Position numbers and translations under genes: made by a program. This document shows positions 1 to 12,900 of a DNA stretch of 64,000 bases, piece by piece (the first letter of the stretch is position 1; every line of letters begins with the position of its first letter). The notes under the pieces are model-generated. The model searched no databases. It saw only the letters and a list, made by a program, of their open reading frames with translations, and was not told the DNA's origin. Location of the stretch: the NCBI GenBank assembly GCA_904066235.2, contig CAJFCV020000005.1, positions 4,273,501-4,337,500 on the forward strand. Reading direction: 5' to 3'. The DNA comes from Bursaphelenchus xylophilus. Taxonomy: Eukaryota > Nematoda > Chromadorea > Rhabditida > Aphelenchoididae.

Positions 1-783
1 TCTATCAGCTCTTAATTTATTTTCTCTCCAATGTAGATGGTCTAAAATTTACTTTTTCATAATTTAAACCTTTCATTGTTTTACATTTGAAATCACCCCA
101 AATCCCATGAGGGCCTATTTTACAAAAACCGGGTCAAAACCCGCGGTCCGTCTACTTTTCTAACCCATATCCTCAAAAATCCCTTATTAACCTCTTCTAC
201 AATTTGTAACACTTCCTCTTCCTTGACCCCCAAATCAACCCTAACTCCAAACATCCAAAAACCCCTCCATCTTGTTCCCGGATATGATAAGTCTGATGGA
301 TTTCGGGCTCTGATCCCGCTCGAGGCCCTCAGGGTCATAAAGACAAAATAAAAGAAATAGGCATGTAATTACGGCGAATGGCCAGAAAATGAAAAGTTTT
401 ATGAGATCCGAGCCGAATGTAGTTTTGGATGGGATTTATTGGATGTGCGGAATTGGATCACGTTGATTTATGGCGGCGATTCGGGATCAATTGGGGACGT
501 GGAGGGGGGCATTAGAATCCAGTACCATGAATTTAATGGGGTCAAAGTTTTTGAGGGATTCAAAGTTAAAATTTAAAAATTTTTACAAACAACAATGTCT
601 AATCAAAGAAGCGTCAAAAATAGCCTTGTTCATATTCCTATAACTTCTTGCAAAGTAAAAATAATAAAAACAAAATGAAAATGCCTCATAACAGCCGAAA
701 ATTTCTTGATCCTCTTGAACGGCTTTATACTTTTTTTTGTCATCTCTCTCTTTAGAGCCAAAGAGCTATCCAAAAGTCCTTGG
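1..783. other. Intergenic or intronic stretch, no supported gene
   Basis: AT-rich sequence up to the first inverted-repeat element. A minus-strand open stretch at 120-338 has no convincing splice sites, no recognisable domain and no paralogue here, so it is not called. It could be a downstream exon of the minus-strand gene whose exon lies at 2590-2984, but nothing in the sequence ties the two together. Confidence 0.5.
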
Positions 784-2103
784 TTAAAGGACCAAAACAA
801 CTACATTTGAACGCGGATTTTTACGGCTTGGAGGTGCGCCTCGCCAAAAGTTGCGAAAATCCCGCGAAAAAAATAAATACAAAAAATAATTGAGAATTTC
901 TCTCGAACGTGTTGTTAACAAGAAGAATTGATGTTTGTTCATGTTCAAAAGCTGGGAACAAGGCTGTTTGGTCGTGTGGATAGTGCCAATACCCCTTCAG
1001 ACGCTTTTGGGTAACACTGATGTAAGTTTTTTTTTTGATTTCGACGGTTTTTTTCGCATTTAGGTAGATCTGAAGGAAAATGTGCAATGTTTTTGATGTT
1101 CCTTTGAAAACCGGCATGCGCGCAATGTTGAGGAGGAGGGGTTGGACTCAACGCTTTTGTGCCGGCGATTTTCTTACCTAGTTCGACCTGTTTTTACCCC
1201 TTTTGAGGTGTTTTATATTAGTTTGGTCAAGTGTTTCAATTTCAGAGTAGTTCAATCTTCTGGAAGGACCCGTGAAGAAGAATTCTCCAAAGAACCACTT
1301 TGACATCAAGATTCGAGGCATCTATATAAGATTTGTAGGTAATGTCGTTTTTATTTGTTTGCTTAAATGATACATTTACTTTAGACTGGGACTTGTGTTC
1401 GTGAGCCAATGGGTCCTGTGCAGGAGACGAAAACGGGCAGAACATCACCGGATGTCCCAAAAACTGCAGAATTCAACCTTTGTCTGATGTTTTATTTACG
1501 CTTTAGACAATAAAAGATATATTAAGTTAGATTCCTTCGGCTTGAAGTACATTTTAGATAAAGAAGCGTTGACGGCAGTCACAATTCCGCGTGGTCCAAT
1601 AGTTCTTTCGTTCTTCATTGGCGATTTCAGGCGATTGAACAACTCTGGAATTAAAATACTTGACTAAAACAATATAAAACACCTAAAATGGGTAAAAACA
1701 TGTCGAACTAGGTAAGAAAATCGCCGGCACAAAAGCGTTGAGTCCAACCCCTCCTCCTCAACATTGCGCGCATGCCGTTTTTCAAAGGAACATCAAATAC
1801 ATTGCACATTTTCCTTCAGATCTACCTAAATGCGAAAAAAACCGTCGAAATCAAAAAAAACTTACATCAGTGTTACCCAAAAGCGTCTGAAGGGGTATTG
1901 GCACTATCCACACGACCAAACAGCCTTGTTCCCAGCTTTTGAACATGAACAAACATCAATTCTTCTTGTTAACAACACGTTCGAGAGAAATTCTCAATTA
2001 TTTTTTGTATTTATTTTTTTCGCGGGATTTTCGCAACTTTTGGCGAGGCGCACCTCCAAGCCGTAAAAATCCGCGTTCAAATGTAGTTGTTTTGGTCCTT
2101 TAA
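784..2103. mobile_element. Long inverted-repeat (foldback or MITE-like) element 1
   Basis: The left arm (784 to about 1256) is repeated in reverse complement by the right arm (about 1634-2103), with about 380 bp of unrelated sequence between. The outer ends read TTAAAGGACC and GGTCCTTTAA, so each arm abuts a TTAA, which could be a TTAA target-site duplication or simply part of the terminal repeat. Short protein-like translations recur in both arms in opposite orientation, which reflects the repeat and not a gene. No transposase reading frame is visible, so this looks like a non-autonomous DNA element. The arms differ by scattered substitutions and small indels, so it is not a fresh insertion. 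Confidence 0.8.
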
Positions 2104-2589
2104 TATTCACAGGCTTACTCGCCACTTCTTTTTACATCAAATCTTTGAGATTTTTAAGAAATAGCAAACATTTTGTGTTGATGAAGTTATCCGTATTTTA
2201 CCAACCAAAGTATTCCCATTTTTATTTGTCATCCCATTAAAAACCCATTTTCTTTATGATTTCCATGAATTTTTGACGTACGACCCCGCCAAAGCTGCAT
2301 TCAAACCAATCAAATTGGGATATTTTTAGTCTTGCTCCATTAAAAATCGGAAATTCATTGTGTTGACGTCCCACCTCACAATCAGTTCAGTTTTTATGTA
2401 TAATAGTCTTTTAGAGGGGTTTCTTCTGGAATTCTTTGATTGTCTTTGTCAAAGATGTTCAAGACCCTAGATACCTCTGTATAAAATAAAAGTGATTCTA
2501 CAGAGGCCTCTCTCTAGAGGCTGGAAATGAATTTCCGTACTTTAAAAGCAACAATTACACCTTCGGAATTCGCCATCTCCCTTACTTAC
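2104..2589. other. Intronic sequence downstream of the exon at 2590
   Basis: Lies 3' of a GTAAGT donor on the minus strand, so it should be intron of that gene. No further exon could be recognised. Confidence 0.45.
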
Positions 2590-2984
2590 CGACCACCTGA
2601 ATCGTCGGGAACCTCTGCCCTCCACATCGGAAACTGTTTCCCAGCGTAGATCCCAAATTAAATTGACCCGAAGACATTCTGGGGCTGAACTGAAACAATG
2701 GGGCCGTACTGCCGGCCTCGGGCGATCTGTTGAAGGTGCGGGCCAGGGCTTTCCTTCGGCGCCGCTTCAAGCACCTTCCCAACTGCTTTAACAGCAGTCC
2801 GAAAACGACTGAGACTGCGGCTAGTACTGCTAACAGGAGCAGTACCAGCATGCCCAGCTGCAGAAGACGCGCCCAACTCCAGGCAGAGGCATTGGCGACG
2901 GCGTGACGGTAGGGGCGTGGACGGTGGAAGAAATGGACGGGCGGGTCGGCGGAGGTCGAAGGGGAGACCACGTGCGGAAAATCG
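2590..2984 (-). CDS. Internal exon of a single-pass membrane protein (partial gene)
   Basis: A 395-nt open exon on the minus strand, bounded upstream by a good acceptor (ACATTTCAG, exon from 2984) and downstream by a strong donor (GTCG then GTAAGTAAG, exon ends 2590). It is much more GC-rich than its surroundings. The translation runs from a Pro/Ser/Thr-rich juxtamembrane segment through one hydrophobic helix (LLQLGMLVLLLLAVLAAVSV) into a basic stop-transfer stretch (RCLKRRRRK) and a Ser/Gly-rich, probably cytoplasmic, tail. It enters in phase 1 and leaves in phase 1, so exons exist on both sides, but I could not place them. I do not recognise the family. A type I orientation is inferred from the basic residues after the helix. 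Confidence 0.6.
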
Positions 2985-5900
2985 CTGAAATGTAAGGGTT
3001 TTACGCTTTAGGGTAATAATTTTAATATACGAGATATAGAAATATTGAGGTCAGAAATTTCTACATATAAGGTCAAGGCTGAATTTTCAAGCCCTGCTTT
3101 ACAGGAAATATTGATTTTTTAGTCGAAATTGCCAAAATCTCAGCGTTTAACGGCTTAAACATGATAGAATTACAGTAAACTTAGAATAAGGCCAGCTCTT
3201 TTCCAACGGGAAAAATAGCTGAATCCATTTCTCCTAATTTCTTATGACCTCTCGTCACAGATGATAAAAGGGCAAATTAAATTTTCAAGAGCAGAACTGA
3301 GGTCCAGGAAGACCACGCACGCCAACTCTCAATAAAGTCCGAGCCCTCAACGCTATGAAATTCCCCTCCCAACATGCCGGATTTAAACAAAACTCCCGGG
3401 GTTTTGGCTATCAATAAATAATCATTCATAAAGAGATTTCCGTAAAGTCTCATGTTCTTAGATATCAAATCCTTTTTTTGGGATCCATTTTCAGAACTTG
3501 GCTAATGTCGACGCCCTAATAAAGAGATGTTTAATCCCCAGGAAGTCACACCATTATCGCGGAAAATGTGTTTGCCAGAGAAATGAACCAAAAACCATTA
3601 CAAGTAGCCACAACCAAGGCCAGAGATCTTTTGGTTGTAGGCCTGCCATAGGTTATATTACACATGAACCCTTTTAATATTAAAACTGAATATAAAGTGT
3701 GGTCGGAAAGGCTGTGAATTTTAAGTCATGCGATAATTAATAACCCAATTTTCGAAAAGAATTGGCCAAGTAGGAACGCCTAAATTTGTGAAGTTACTGT
3801 GGAGTTTTTGAAGGTTACAAAAATGTCAAAAGGAGGCGAAAGTCTTGGAAAAGTTGATCTAAATATGTACTATATGCCAAGATCCATTGAAATCTAAGCG
3901 TCACACTTCGAGCACATCCCCTGTAAGCGCGACACTTCAAATAAATACTTTCCTTTTAAAAATCCGATCGCTCAAGAAAAGGAGTTTCTAGACCAAAAGT
4001 CAGTCCACAAAAAATGTCATAAAGTTGGAGTTGTGACCTAATTTGACTGGCTTAAAACATTCCTTTCAAAGCGCAAAATGAAAACGTTTACCGTTTTGCA
4101 CGACTAATCGAATTTAAAATTCCTGACAGACAAAGAAAACTGTCCAAAGAAGTGATAAATTTTGCAGAGAACGGGGTTTCTGGAGGGCGAGGACGTCTTA
4201 TCCTGGCAACACAATCTTTGTCAGGTATTGGGCTTTCGCTCAGAGAGTATTGCATTTTTCGTGAGGATGGTAAAATATTATTTTTGTTTTTTGAAAGATT
4301 AGACAAAAAGGGTTGTTTTTATATTCAAAATAAAAAAAAGTGGTGTATGACTTGCTGAAGTCATACAAATGCCTGTTGAGTATCTTTGGCTGCTCCTCTA
4401 AATTGTCGAATTTTTAGGGATTGACGAGTGCCGCGGGCATAGTGATTATGCAAAATTAGAATGTAAAAACATATTTATAAAAAAAAATTTTTTTTGAAAA
4501 TTACTCCCGAAAAATCGATTTTTTCTCTTTAAAAAATTTATCAAACAGTAGCCCCAACATTTTTCAACACCCAAATATTATTCCTCCTTCCAGCAAATAA
4601 CCAGAAACCCCCTCGACAAAGCACGTTGCAAAACAGATTACTGCAAGCTGTCGAAACAATTTTATTTCGTTTTGTCGTCGCAATTCGCACATGTCAAACG
4701 AAATGGCCCCATAACCTCCGGGCAAACGGTCGAGTTATGACATTCGGAAGAGGAAAGGCCAAGGATTCGCAGACATTTTAACGAATGATTAAGAAAACTG
4801 TAAAGAAATGGGAACAAATTTATGGAAATGGAGGCAAATAGCGGAAAATATAAAGATTGAAGGGTTAAAATAATGGGGAAGAGAGTTGGTCTGTAGCGGA
4901 AGTTATGATGTCACTTTCTGAGGGTTCAAGTTTTACATTTTCTCAGAGAAGTTTTTGAAATTAAAAAAATCTTTGAGTTTAATTATACTTGCAAATTTTG
5001 AGTCAATTTTTTTGACAAGTCGATTATGTCTTTTCTCTGACCGCCTCTCCTCATTTTACACACTCTCCCCCCAAAAAGAGCCTGTTGAATATCTCAGTTG
5101 TCTTTGCAAAACGAGCGTTAAAATTTTTAGAAGTCGTAATGGGAGCCAGAGTGATCTCATACGCAAAATTTGAAAAAAATTTAAACCGATTTTTTCGAAA
5201 TTTTGAGATACCAAAAAATTAGAAAAAAATCCTCAAAAAAAAGTTATTTTCAGATGACTAAACCAACCAAACCCTTCAAAAATTCCAGTTCAAACACCCA
5301 AGAATTGGTGCGTAATCCTTTTTCTTCCAATTATTTTATTTTCCCATGTTCCCACCGAATCAGAGAGAGAAAAAATAAACTTTGTGTCCAAAAACTTCAA
5401 CAAACCAGAAAGAAATGACAAATCTGCGAAAACAAGATATCAGATGTCCTAATCGATATAATCCGGCCCAGATTTGGAACCTAGACGGATTGATAAAAAT
5501 AAAAGTAATAAATTCTGCAGGGATATCTGAATTCAATGTTTGAAAGAGAAAGAAAGAGGGATTTCAAAAGAAATAAGATGATTACAGGAAGAAACTAGTG
5601 TTATGATAACATGCTGTGTCAAAAAGAAAGAAAACTTTAGGGGTTTATATTTGACTTTATGAATTTTATAAAGTGTCAAAAGAATGTCTTAACTCACTTT
5701 CCGCCCATTCGCAACCGACCAAATTTTGGGATGGTTCAGTCCATCGAGTGCCTTCTGAATCCTCTTCTCACGATCATCTCTCAACTTCAAACCTTTATTT
5801 TTACTTTTTTTGTAATAAAATTAATTAAAAAAAATAATAATCGCGAGGGAAAAATATGAGAGGAAAGGGGTTGCTGGGATCCGAAAAAGGCGTGAACGGA

Positions 5901-6428
5901 ACGAGTGGGAGCAACTGAACAGTTGGAAATAAATTCATTTGCATTCCACGTGAGATACACGTAAAAAAATTTGCATGTTTATGCAAAAAAGGTATTAGAG
6001 AACTTCATAGTCGTATTTTAAGATTTTTAAGTTCGTAAAAGGATACGGCTATAGTGAAAAACCTTTGGGATAAAAGATCTTTTTGGAGACAATGGGAATT
6101 TGGGATGATGTTTAATGTTTTGACACCCAAAGGGAAAAGGAAAGGAACTCCGGCTGAATGGATCCCATAAGTAATATGCACTTGCAATAAGCTGGAAAAA
6201 TGGGAGTGTCATAGGCTCCTTGTTCCAGAATTCAAGCTGAACTTTTGGATTTAGAAAAATTGCTTGAGATGGTTAAAAAATTCCTTCAAAACATCAAAAT
6301 TTATAGTCCTAAAAGAGAGAAAATTTATAAAAAATGTTTTTGATTCAAAAATTAAAAATGATAACTAGTAATTTCTTTTTTACCACAAAAAGAACCCAAA
6401 TTCCACTTCAAAAAGACGAAAAAAGAAC
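2985..6428. other. Long stretch without a supported gene
   Basis: AT-rich with many homopolymer runs. Open stretches of 60-72 codons occur (for example 3277-3468, 4088-4306, 4955-5173, 5203-5418) but none has a domain, a matching frame-compatible splice pair or a paralogue. It may include an intron or the 5' part of the minus-strand gene at 2590-2984. Confidence 0.5.
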
Positions 6429-6501
6429 TGATCTCGGGCGGAATCGAACCGCCGACCTTCTGTGTGTTAGACAGATGTGATAACCCCTACACCACAAGAC
6501 C
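6429..6501 (-). tRNA. trnV(AAC): tRNA-Val (anticodon AAC), copy 1
   Basis: The minus strand folds as a 73-nt tRNA: acceptor GGTCTTG paired with CGAGATC (two G-U pairs), then discriminator A; anticodon stem TCTGT/ACAGA around loop CTAACAC, giving anticodon AAC; T arm GGCGG/CCGCC around TTCGATT. A T-rich run typical of Pol III termination follows the 3' end (TTCTTTTTTCG). There is no intron. The acceptor stem is a little weaker than that of copy 2, which pairs perfectly, so this copy could be drifting, but all core features are present. Confidence 0.92.
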
Positions 6502-6598
6502 ACGCTTCGTCCTCCGTTCCAAATGAAAGGGACTTCGGCCCAAAAATAAAATCAAGGTACCTATGCTCTTCTCATTCCAAAAAACAGATAAAAATGTT

Positions 6599-8440
6599 TT
6601 TAAAAGAGAGTTTTTTACAGATTGAAGCTTCTCATAACAAGGGCCGGACATTCCGAAAAAACGACCAACTCAGAATCTTTTGATATTTTGCATAGTTGTC
6701 GCACTGTGATAGCTATACGTCAGCGTGAATTTTTAGTTTCTAAAACTACCGTATACGGGGGTTACGGTAGGTACAATTTTCACAAAGATTGGGTTCGTGT
6801 GTAAAAATCCCGAGGGGTAAAAGCACAAAACCTTGCTGTTTTACGTTTTTGACCATGGGGAACATTTTCATAATTGACAACTTTACCGTTGGATGTTGCC
6901 TTCGACTACTTTGAAAAATACCAAAGTACCGTATTGAATGTAACTTTTCGGCATTCTACTTGTCTCAACTTTTGAAACCTCTCAAAAATACTTTGACATA
7001 GGTGTAACAACATATCAAAAATGCGCGAAAATAAAAGGGGTGGTTTTGGAGTTACGGTACTTTGAAGGCAGCCGGTACGGTATTTCAAAAAGTCATTTTT
7101 TTCAAAACCGGTGTGGAAGACCCGCAAACCTTGCCAAAATATGTTTTCGAACCTCGCGAACATTTTTGTAATTGACACTTTTTTTGTAGGATGCGGCCTT
7201 CGACCGCTATGAGAAATGTCAAGATACCATGATCAATATAACTTTCCGGCATTCAACTTGGCTCAACTTTTGAAACCTTTTAGAAACACCTTGACATATG
7301 TGTAGCAACATATCAAAAATTTAGGAAAATAAAAGGGGTGGTTTTGGAGTTATGGTACTTTGAATTTTGGACATACAGTACACCTCGATTTATTCTCGGC
7401 TCAACTTTACGTAGATTGTCTTAAAAACAAAATGTAATGTTCTATGTATGTTGTACGACCCTCAAAAACTATTTTCACCAGGAAACTCAGAAAATTTTGG
7501 CCTAAGCATACTGTAACATATCGTGCGCAGATAATTGGTTACTGTAACAGCAAGATCAGCGATTTGTTAAATGTTTTGTACCGATTACCACGGTGTAGAG
7601 TCGTGTGTGCCATACGACAGTTAAATCTACCAAATTCGGACGTCAGCATCACAACAAAAGTTCGGTGTACTGTATGATCAAGATTAAAAGTACCATAACT
7701 CCAAAACCACCCCTTTTATTTTCCTAAATTTTTGATATGTTGTTACACATATGTCAAAGTGTTTTTAAAAGGTTTCAAAAGTTGAGACAAGTTGAATGCC
7801 GGAAAGTTATATTGATCATGGTATCTTGACATTTCTCATAGCGGTCGAAGGCCGCATCCTACGAAAAAAGTGTCAATTACAAAAATGTTCGCCATGGTCG
7901 AAAACGTATTTTTGCAAGATTTGCGGGTCTTCCACACCGGTTTTGAAAAAAATGATTTTTTGAAATACCGTACCGGCTGCCTTCAAAGTACCGTAACTCC
8001 AAAACCACCCCTTTTATTTTCGCGCATTTTTGATATGTTGTTACACCTATGTCAAAGTATGTTTCAGAGGTTTCAAAAGTTGAGACAAGTAGAATGCCAA
8101 AAAGTTATATTGGATATGGTACCTTGGTATTTTTCAAAGTAGTCGAAAGCTATATCCTACGGCGAAAGTGTCAATTATGAAAATGTTCCCCATGGTCAAA
8201 AACGTAAAACAGCGAAGTTTTGTGTCTTTACTCCTTGGGGTTTTTACACACGAACCCAATCTTTCTGAAAATTGTATCTACCGTAACCCCCGTATACGGT
8301 AATTTCTTAAACTAAAAATTCGTACTGACGTTCAGCTATCATAGTACAACAATTACGCAAAATGTCAAAAAATTCTAAGTTGGTCGTTTTTTCGAAATGT
8401 CCGGGCCATCCTTCGAGTTGTAAAAAACTCTCTTTTAAAG
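6599..8440. mobile_element. Long inverted-repeat element 2, with duplicated modules in each arm
   Basis: The left arm (about 6599-7390) is repeated in reverse complement by the right arm (about 7655-8440), with about 265 bp of unique centre. The outer ends are TTTTAAAAGAGAG and CTCTCTTTTAAAG. Each arm also contains two diverged direct copies of a roughly 200-bp module (left arm: starting near 6863 and near 7161, each ending in a GGGGTGGTTTTGGAGTTA block). The same 90-codon stretch opens near the outer module of both arms in opposite directions; it is a repeat shadow. The internal palindrome CCGTATACGG is kept in both arms. No transposase is visible. Non-autonomous foldback element by inference. 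Confidence 0.8.
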
Positions 8441-9891
8441 ATCTCTGACTGCAAAATTTTTAGTAAACAAGAAAGCGAGTTGCTTTAGACAATAAAAAAT
8501 AGCTGAACGGCGTTTTTTAATTGGATTAGACAAAGCTAAACAGCATGATTTCATGGCCTCAGGGAATTCATTCCAAATGCCTGAGGCGCTGTCTCCGAAA
8601 AGGCCCATTTGCATAAAAAATCCGCGCAAAATTTCCTCGGCGTTCCAAGCCAAAAAAGGCCGGAAATAGGTGGGGATCTATATATTGTGGCTACCAGTAA
8701 ACAGTAAAACTAAAAAAATGAAGCCAACGCAGCTGAGAAGTAGTCCTATTTGATTGTGGTTGCATGGAAATTGTTTGGGGATAAACAACGGATCCAGGCG
8801 GACCTCATACATCCATTTAGAAGGTCTCTGGGGAGCTTTAGAGGGCAACAAAAGGACTAAAATTGGCGAGACGATTTTAATATTAAGATCAGAAATCAAA
8901 ACACTGGTTATCTGGCACGAAGTGACATTGTTTTCAAACTTTTTTTGCGTCAAATTCAGGCTCAATATCATAAACTAAAGATTTTTTTGGATTTAATGTC
9001 AAGAATAACATAAAACTTGTCTTTAAACGGTGGTATACCAAAATTATTGGCCAAAAATCGGGGTGCCAGACCAGAAAGTTCAATTTATAAGACGAAACAC
9101 GAGGAAATGCCTGCATTCCATGACCTTTTTGGCACGTTTTTTCGCTCCTTTTCAATCTCGATTAGGTAAAACTTCGCTAACGGAACTTTTTCCGTAACCA
9201 AAATTAAGGCTAATAGTAAAACTTGGGCCGTAAATTATTTAAAAAAAATTTATAAGCCAAATTAAACAATTACAAGAAAAACCCTTAAAATATCTTCAAC
9301 TTTGATCATGAATAATCAGGCTTTATTTTGCCCAAAAATGTAGCAGATAAACGCCAGACGCGGGCCCGAGTCTCATCCTCGACTTTTATTTTAACTTTCC
9401 ATACATTACTTAACCCCCATTCGCCCCACAAATCCCAAACATCCGCGAGGCCTCGAGGCACTGTGAAATGCCGCGAGCCATGCAAGTCGGTTGGAAGAAA
9501 CTTCTGCTCCTACTCGACGACTAGTAAGGCGAATAAAAATTTATGAGACATTGAAGAGCGCTGCGAACAGAGATTTATGCAAATTCAATCAGCCCACACG
9601 TCATCGGGGAAGAAGAAACACTTTGAATTATCAAATTATGTATGGAAAGCGTGTCTTTGGAGATTAAAAAACAGAAGCGGAGGTTGTATCTTTCAACTTT
9701 CCACGTATTTTAGATAAATTTTAAAATTAAATGCGTAATAAACATCAATTAATTCAAAAATAGAATCATAATTTCATTTTTAGAAAAAAACGTTAAATTT
9801 TATGCATTGGCAGAAAAAGCGTATAAACCTGTAATTTAGAAAAAAATGTAGATCGAATTTCAAAACAGCTAAATGATGTCAAAAAGATTTT
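8441..9891. other. Intergenic stretch, no supported gene
   Basis: Several short open stretches on both strands (8678-8971 minus, 8754-8978 plus, 9328-9546 plus) overlap each other and lack splice-bounded structure or recognisable domains. Nothing is called. Confidence 0.5.
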
Positions 9892-9964
9892 TGATCTCGG
9901 GCGGGCTCGAACCGCCGGCCTTCTGTGTGTTAGACAGATGTGATAACCACTACACCACGAGATC
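9892..9964 (-). tRNA. trnV(AAC): tRNA-Val (anticodon AAC), copy 2
   Basis: 73-nt cloverleaf on the minus strand: acceptor GATCTCG paired perfectly with CGAGATC, discriminator A; D arm with TGGTGTAGTGG; anticodon loop CTAACAC (AAC); T arm GGCGG/CCGCC around TTCGAGC. A TTTTT run lies just downstream. It differs from copy 1 at only a few positions, mostly in the acceptor, D-loop and T-loop. Open reading frames crossing it are fortuitous. Confidence 0.95.
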
Positions 9965-12900
9965 ACCGGCCGCTCCTCTCTCGGAAAAAAAGGAAATTTG
10001 GGCCAAACTTGTCAGTCAGCGCCAAAAGCCTTTGGAATTTTTTTTCGCGGCCTCCAAATTCCGTCGCGCTCCGAAAAGTTGATTTGTCGCTGCGAAAAAA
10101 GGAATCGCGCGCGACGTAGGGCAAAAACAACAAAATTGCACTGTGCGAAAGCGGTTTTTGGGCCGGATGCACAGTGCAAAATGTTTTTTCGGGTTCATGC
10201 ACAGTGAAGAGTCGCAGAAATTCCAAGGACTTTTTGCCGCGGCAAACAAGTGAAGAGCTCGTTTTCCAAAGATCCCTAGATCCCCAATGACAATGTAAAT
10301 CTGTCGAAATGCAAGCAGGGCTAATCCAATAACAATAACTCAGACCAAAAACACCTCGAGGAATGTGTTATCCATCGGGGAATAATATCTGGAATCCTAA
10401 ATGTCCAAAAGTCAAGGGAAATGGCTGATTAATCATTAAAATGGGCCAGAATAAACGAGACATGAACTTTTTTGTAATGAAACGGGAAGAAAATAGAGAT
10501 TGAACAGGGAATTCGAGCCAAGGAAGGGTTCAAAAGGTCATAGTAAAGCAAACAGTGTTATTGTAGGCCATTAAAAAGTGCTAAATTGTGTAAGAATGTT
10601 AACAATCTCAGAAAAAGGAAGAATAAACAAAGAAAACATTAAAATATATGTATAAAAATGCTATAAAGGCAGAACAATCCAAAGTTATGTTACTAAAAAT
10701 TCCAATTTTTCCCATAACATCTCAAAACAAAAAACACGAGCCCTCAGAGGTTGAGGAAATCGTAAAGCCAAGAGCTATTTCCTCGACCTAATTGGGGCTA
10801 ATTTAGCTACAAGAAGTCGTCTCAAGAAGTTTTACGTAGTATTTACTCAAGAAACGGAACTTCGTTCGGCCGCAGCGATTGGCTTCATTTAAAGCTCATT
10901 AATTGTAATGTTTGCTTCCCAAAACAAAATAAGATCTCGGATTTTAGTCTACGACCTTTAACGGGAGGCGTCAAATGCAGTCATATAAGTCGGTTACTTG
11001 GTATAAAATTTGAGAATTTTCATGTGGGGGTGGGACAAAAATACTTCAATTTTTTAATGGAAATTTTGATGAAGCTATGAGCCCTGAAGGCATAAATGAC
11101 GAGGTAATTGAAAAGAATGAGTAATTATTGCCTATTTATTCCATGGGGAAGACAAATAATTTTAGGAATGTAAACAAATGCAAATATTTGAGTTCTCGGT
11201 AATAAGTAAAGTTCTGAACGAGGAACGCTCATATTTTTTCAAATGTTGTGGATCTTTTCTCTAAGAGCCTTTAAAAAATTTCATCTCAGCCCTTGCAACC
11301 GTAAAACGTGGATTCATATTCCGATTTGACCCCAGCTTCACCGAAACACAAGCCCATTAAATAAACCTCTATTATCTTACAGTGCCTATACCCAAAACCT
11401 CCGAACACTCGTTTCCAATTTTCGTACTATACCATTTGCTTTACAACCTTTTCTCACAATTTCTACACGAGAACAAACTCCTGAACACATATTCATAGAA
11501 CGCCGTTTTCGTACAAAATGCTCTTAAAAGGCCGTCAAAGTCAAAGCGTGACATACAAATAACCCTATGAATAAATAGTGGGACAAGTGTTCAAAAATTG
11601 TATGGGGATGATTCCCGGTTATATCAGATTACATTACTTTTGTGTACTTTCACGCCGAAAGCGAACCCAATTCAAATACCGAATTGAGAGCGAAAGTGAA
11701 AAGATAAAAGAAAGTTGGCGGTGGAAATGCGATAAATGTAGTCTAAGATAGCCAAAAGTGATGCTATTCAGAACAATTAATAAGCAAAAATAAATCATGA
11801 ATCACAATATATGTGAACAAGTGTGATGTACCACCCCTCCGAAACACCTCCAGTCTGAACGGAAAGCCTGGAGATTCGGCCGTATAAAGCAACGAAACGC
11901 GGAAAGTAAAGTGCCAAAAACACTCTGAGCGTGAAATTAAAACGAAAGAGCCGAGATTTGGGCAAAAATTGGAACCGTAACGGATATATTTCTCCGTATA
12001 AATTAAGTGTTCAACATACTCAAAAAGGCATGCAAAAATTGGCGGGACTTGAGTTGAGTGGCCCAATCCCGGAACGGCCCAATTAAGTGACGAATGAAGG
12101 TCGTTAAAAGTTTGTTAATTGAAGTTCACAAGGGCCAAGGAGCGGGGAAAAATGACGGTGAAGTTGGTCAAGATGAGTGTGCTTGATCGAAGATTTGTTG
12201 AACAAAAACTGTAGATTCGAGAAGTTCTAGTTTCTATTCGTATACATAGTGATTTAAACTTAGCTCATGCTAATAACTAGCACAAATTCCTAACTTAAAA
12301 GTAACGCCCAGAGTAATCTTCCAAGTCCGAGAAACTCAATTAAATCAACGCAAAAATTTTCTGAGTTTCACCGACTTCTCAGATTTGGAATGAAGATGTC
12401 AAAAGTCACTACAGAGGCATCCGTGAACCCGTCATATTTCTTAAACAAAAATGGATCAAATTTTAAAAATTCAGTCATAACCTTCATATATATTTATTGT
12501 TAGCTTGTAAAATTATAGCCTTTTATTTACCAACGATCTGTAGGACAGGAATATGTTATTTGACAGCAAAACATCCATGATTCCTACAAAACCCGAAAAA
12601 AGGTCTAAATTTCCGCAAAATTTTATCGAGGTATACGTGCATGCGAAATAATTGTCAACAGTGCCCTTCAACTTTTATTAATCAAATTTCATTTTACTTT
12701 TTTACACCAAGCGCCTCGGTAGAGGGAGCCTCAAAAGATCAACATGTCATCTTTCTGATATAGCTATTCTTCATGGGCGCTTTGGGTTGATCTTCGTCCA
12801 TAAAAAGTTCTGGCTCACACAATACCGTATTGCCTGTGAAATGAGTTGTTTTTGAAGGGAGAAAGCGAAAGAAACTAAGTCCTTTCTCTTTTCTCTCTTT

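Noticed and set aside
120..338. 72-codon minus-strand stretch as a real gene end
   Set aside because: No acceptor with matching phase to the exon at 2590-2984, and no recognisable motif.
821..2066. Identical 70-100 codon proteins in opposite orientation, considered as a transposase fragment
   Set aside because: They only mirror the inverted-repeat arms; no catalytic motif or longer frame is present.
6906..8142. Pair of 90-codon proteins (MSITKMFA start) considered as a duplicated gene
   Set aside because: They lie at mirrored positions in the arms of inverted-repeat element 2 and read through repeat modules; no gene signals.
9873..10249. Overlapping open frames around the second tRNA
   Set aside because: They run through a tRNA gene and a GC-richer flank in several frames at once, a composition effect.
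11764..12066. 100-codon minus-strand open stretch as a gene
   Set aside because: No signal, domain, paralogue or credible splice partner in a long gene-free region.
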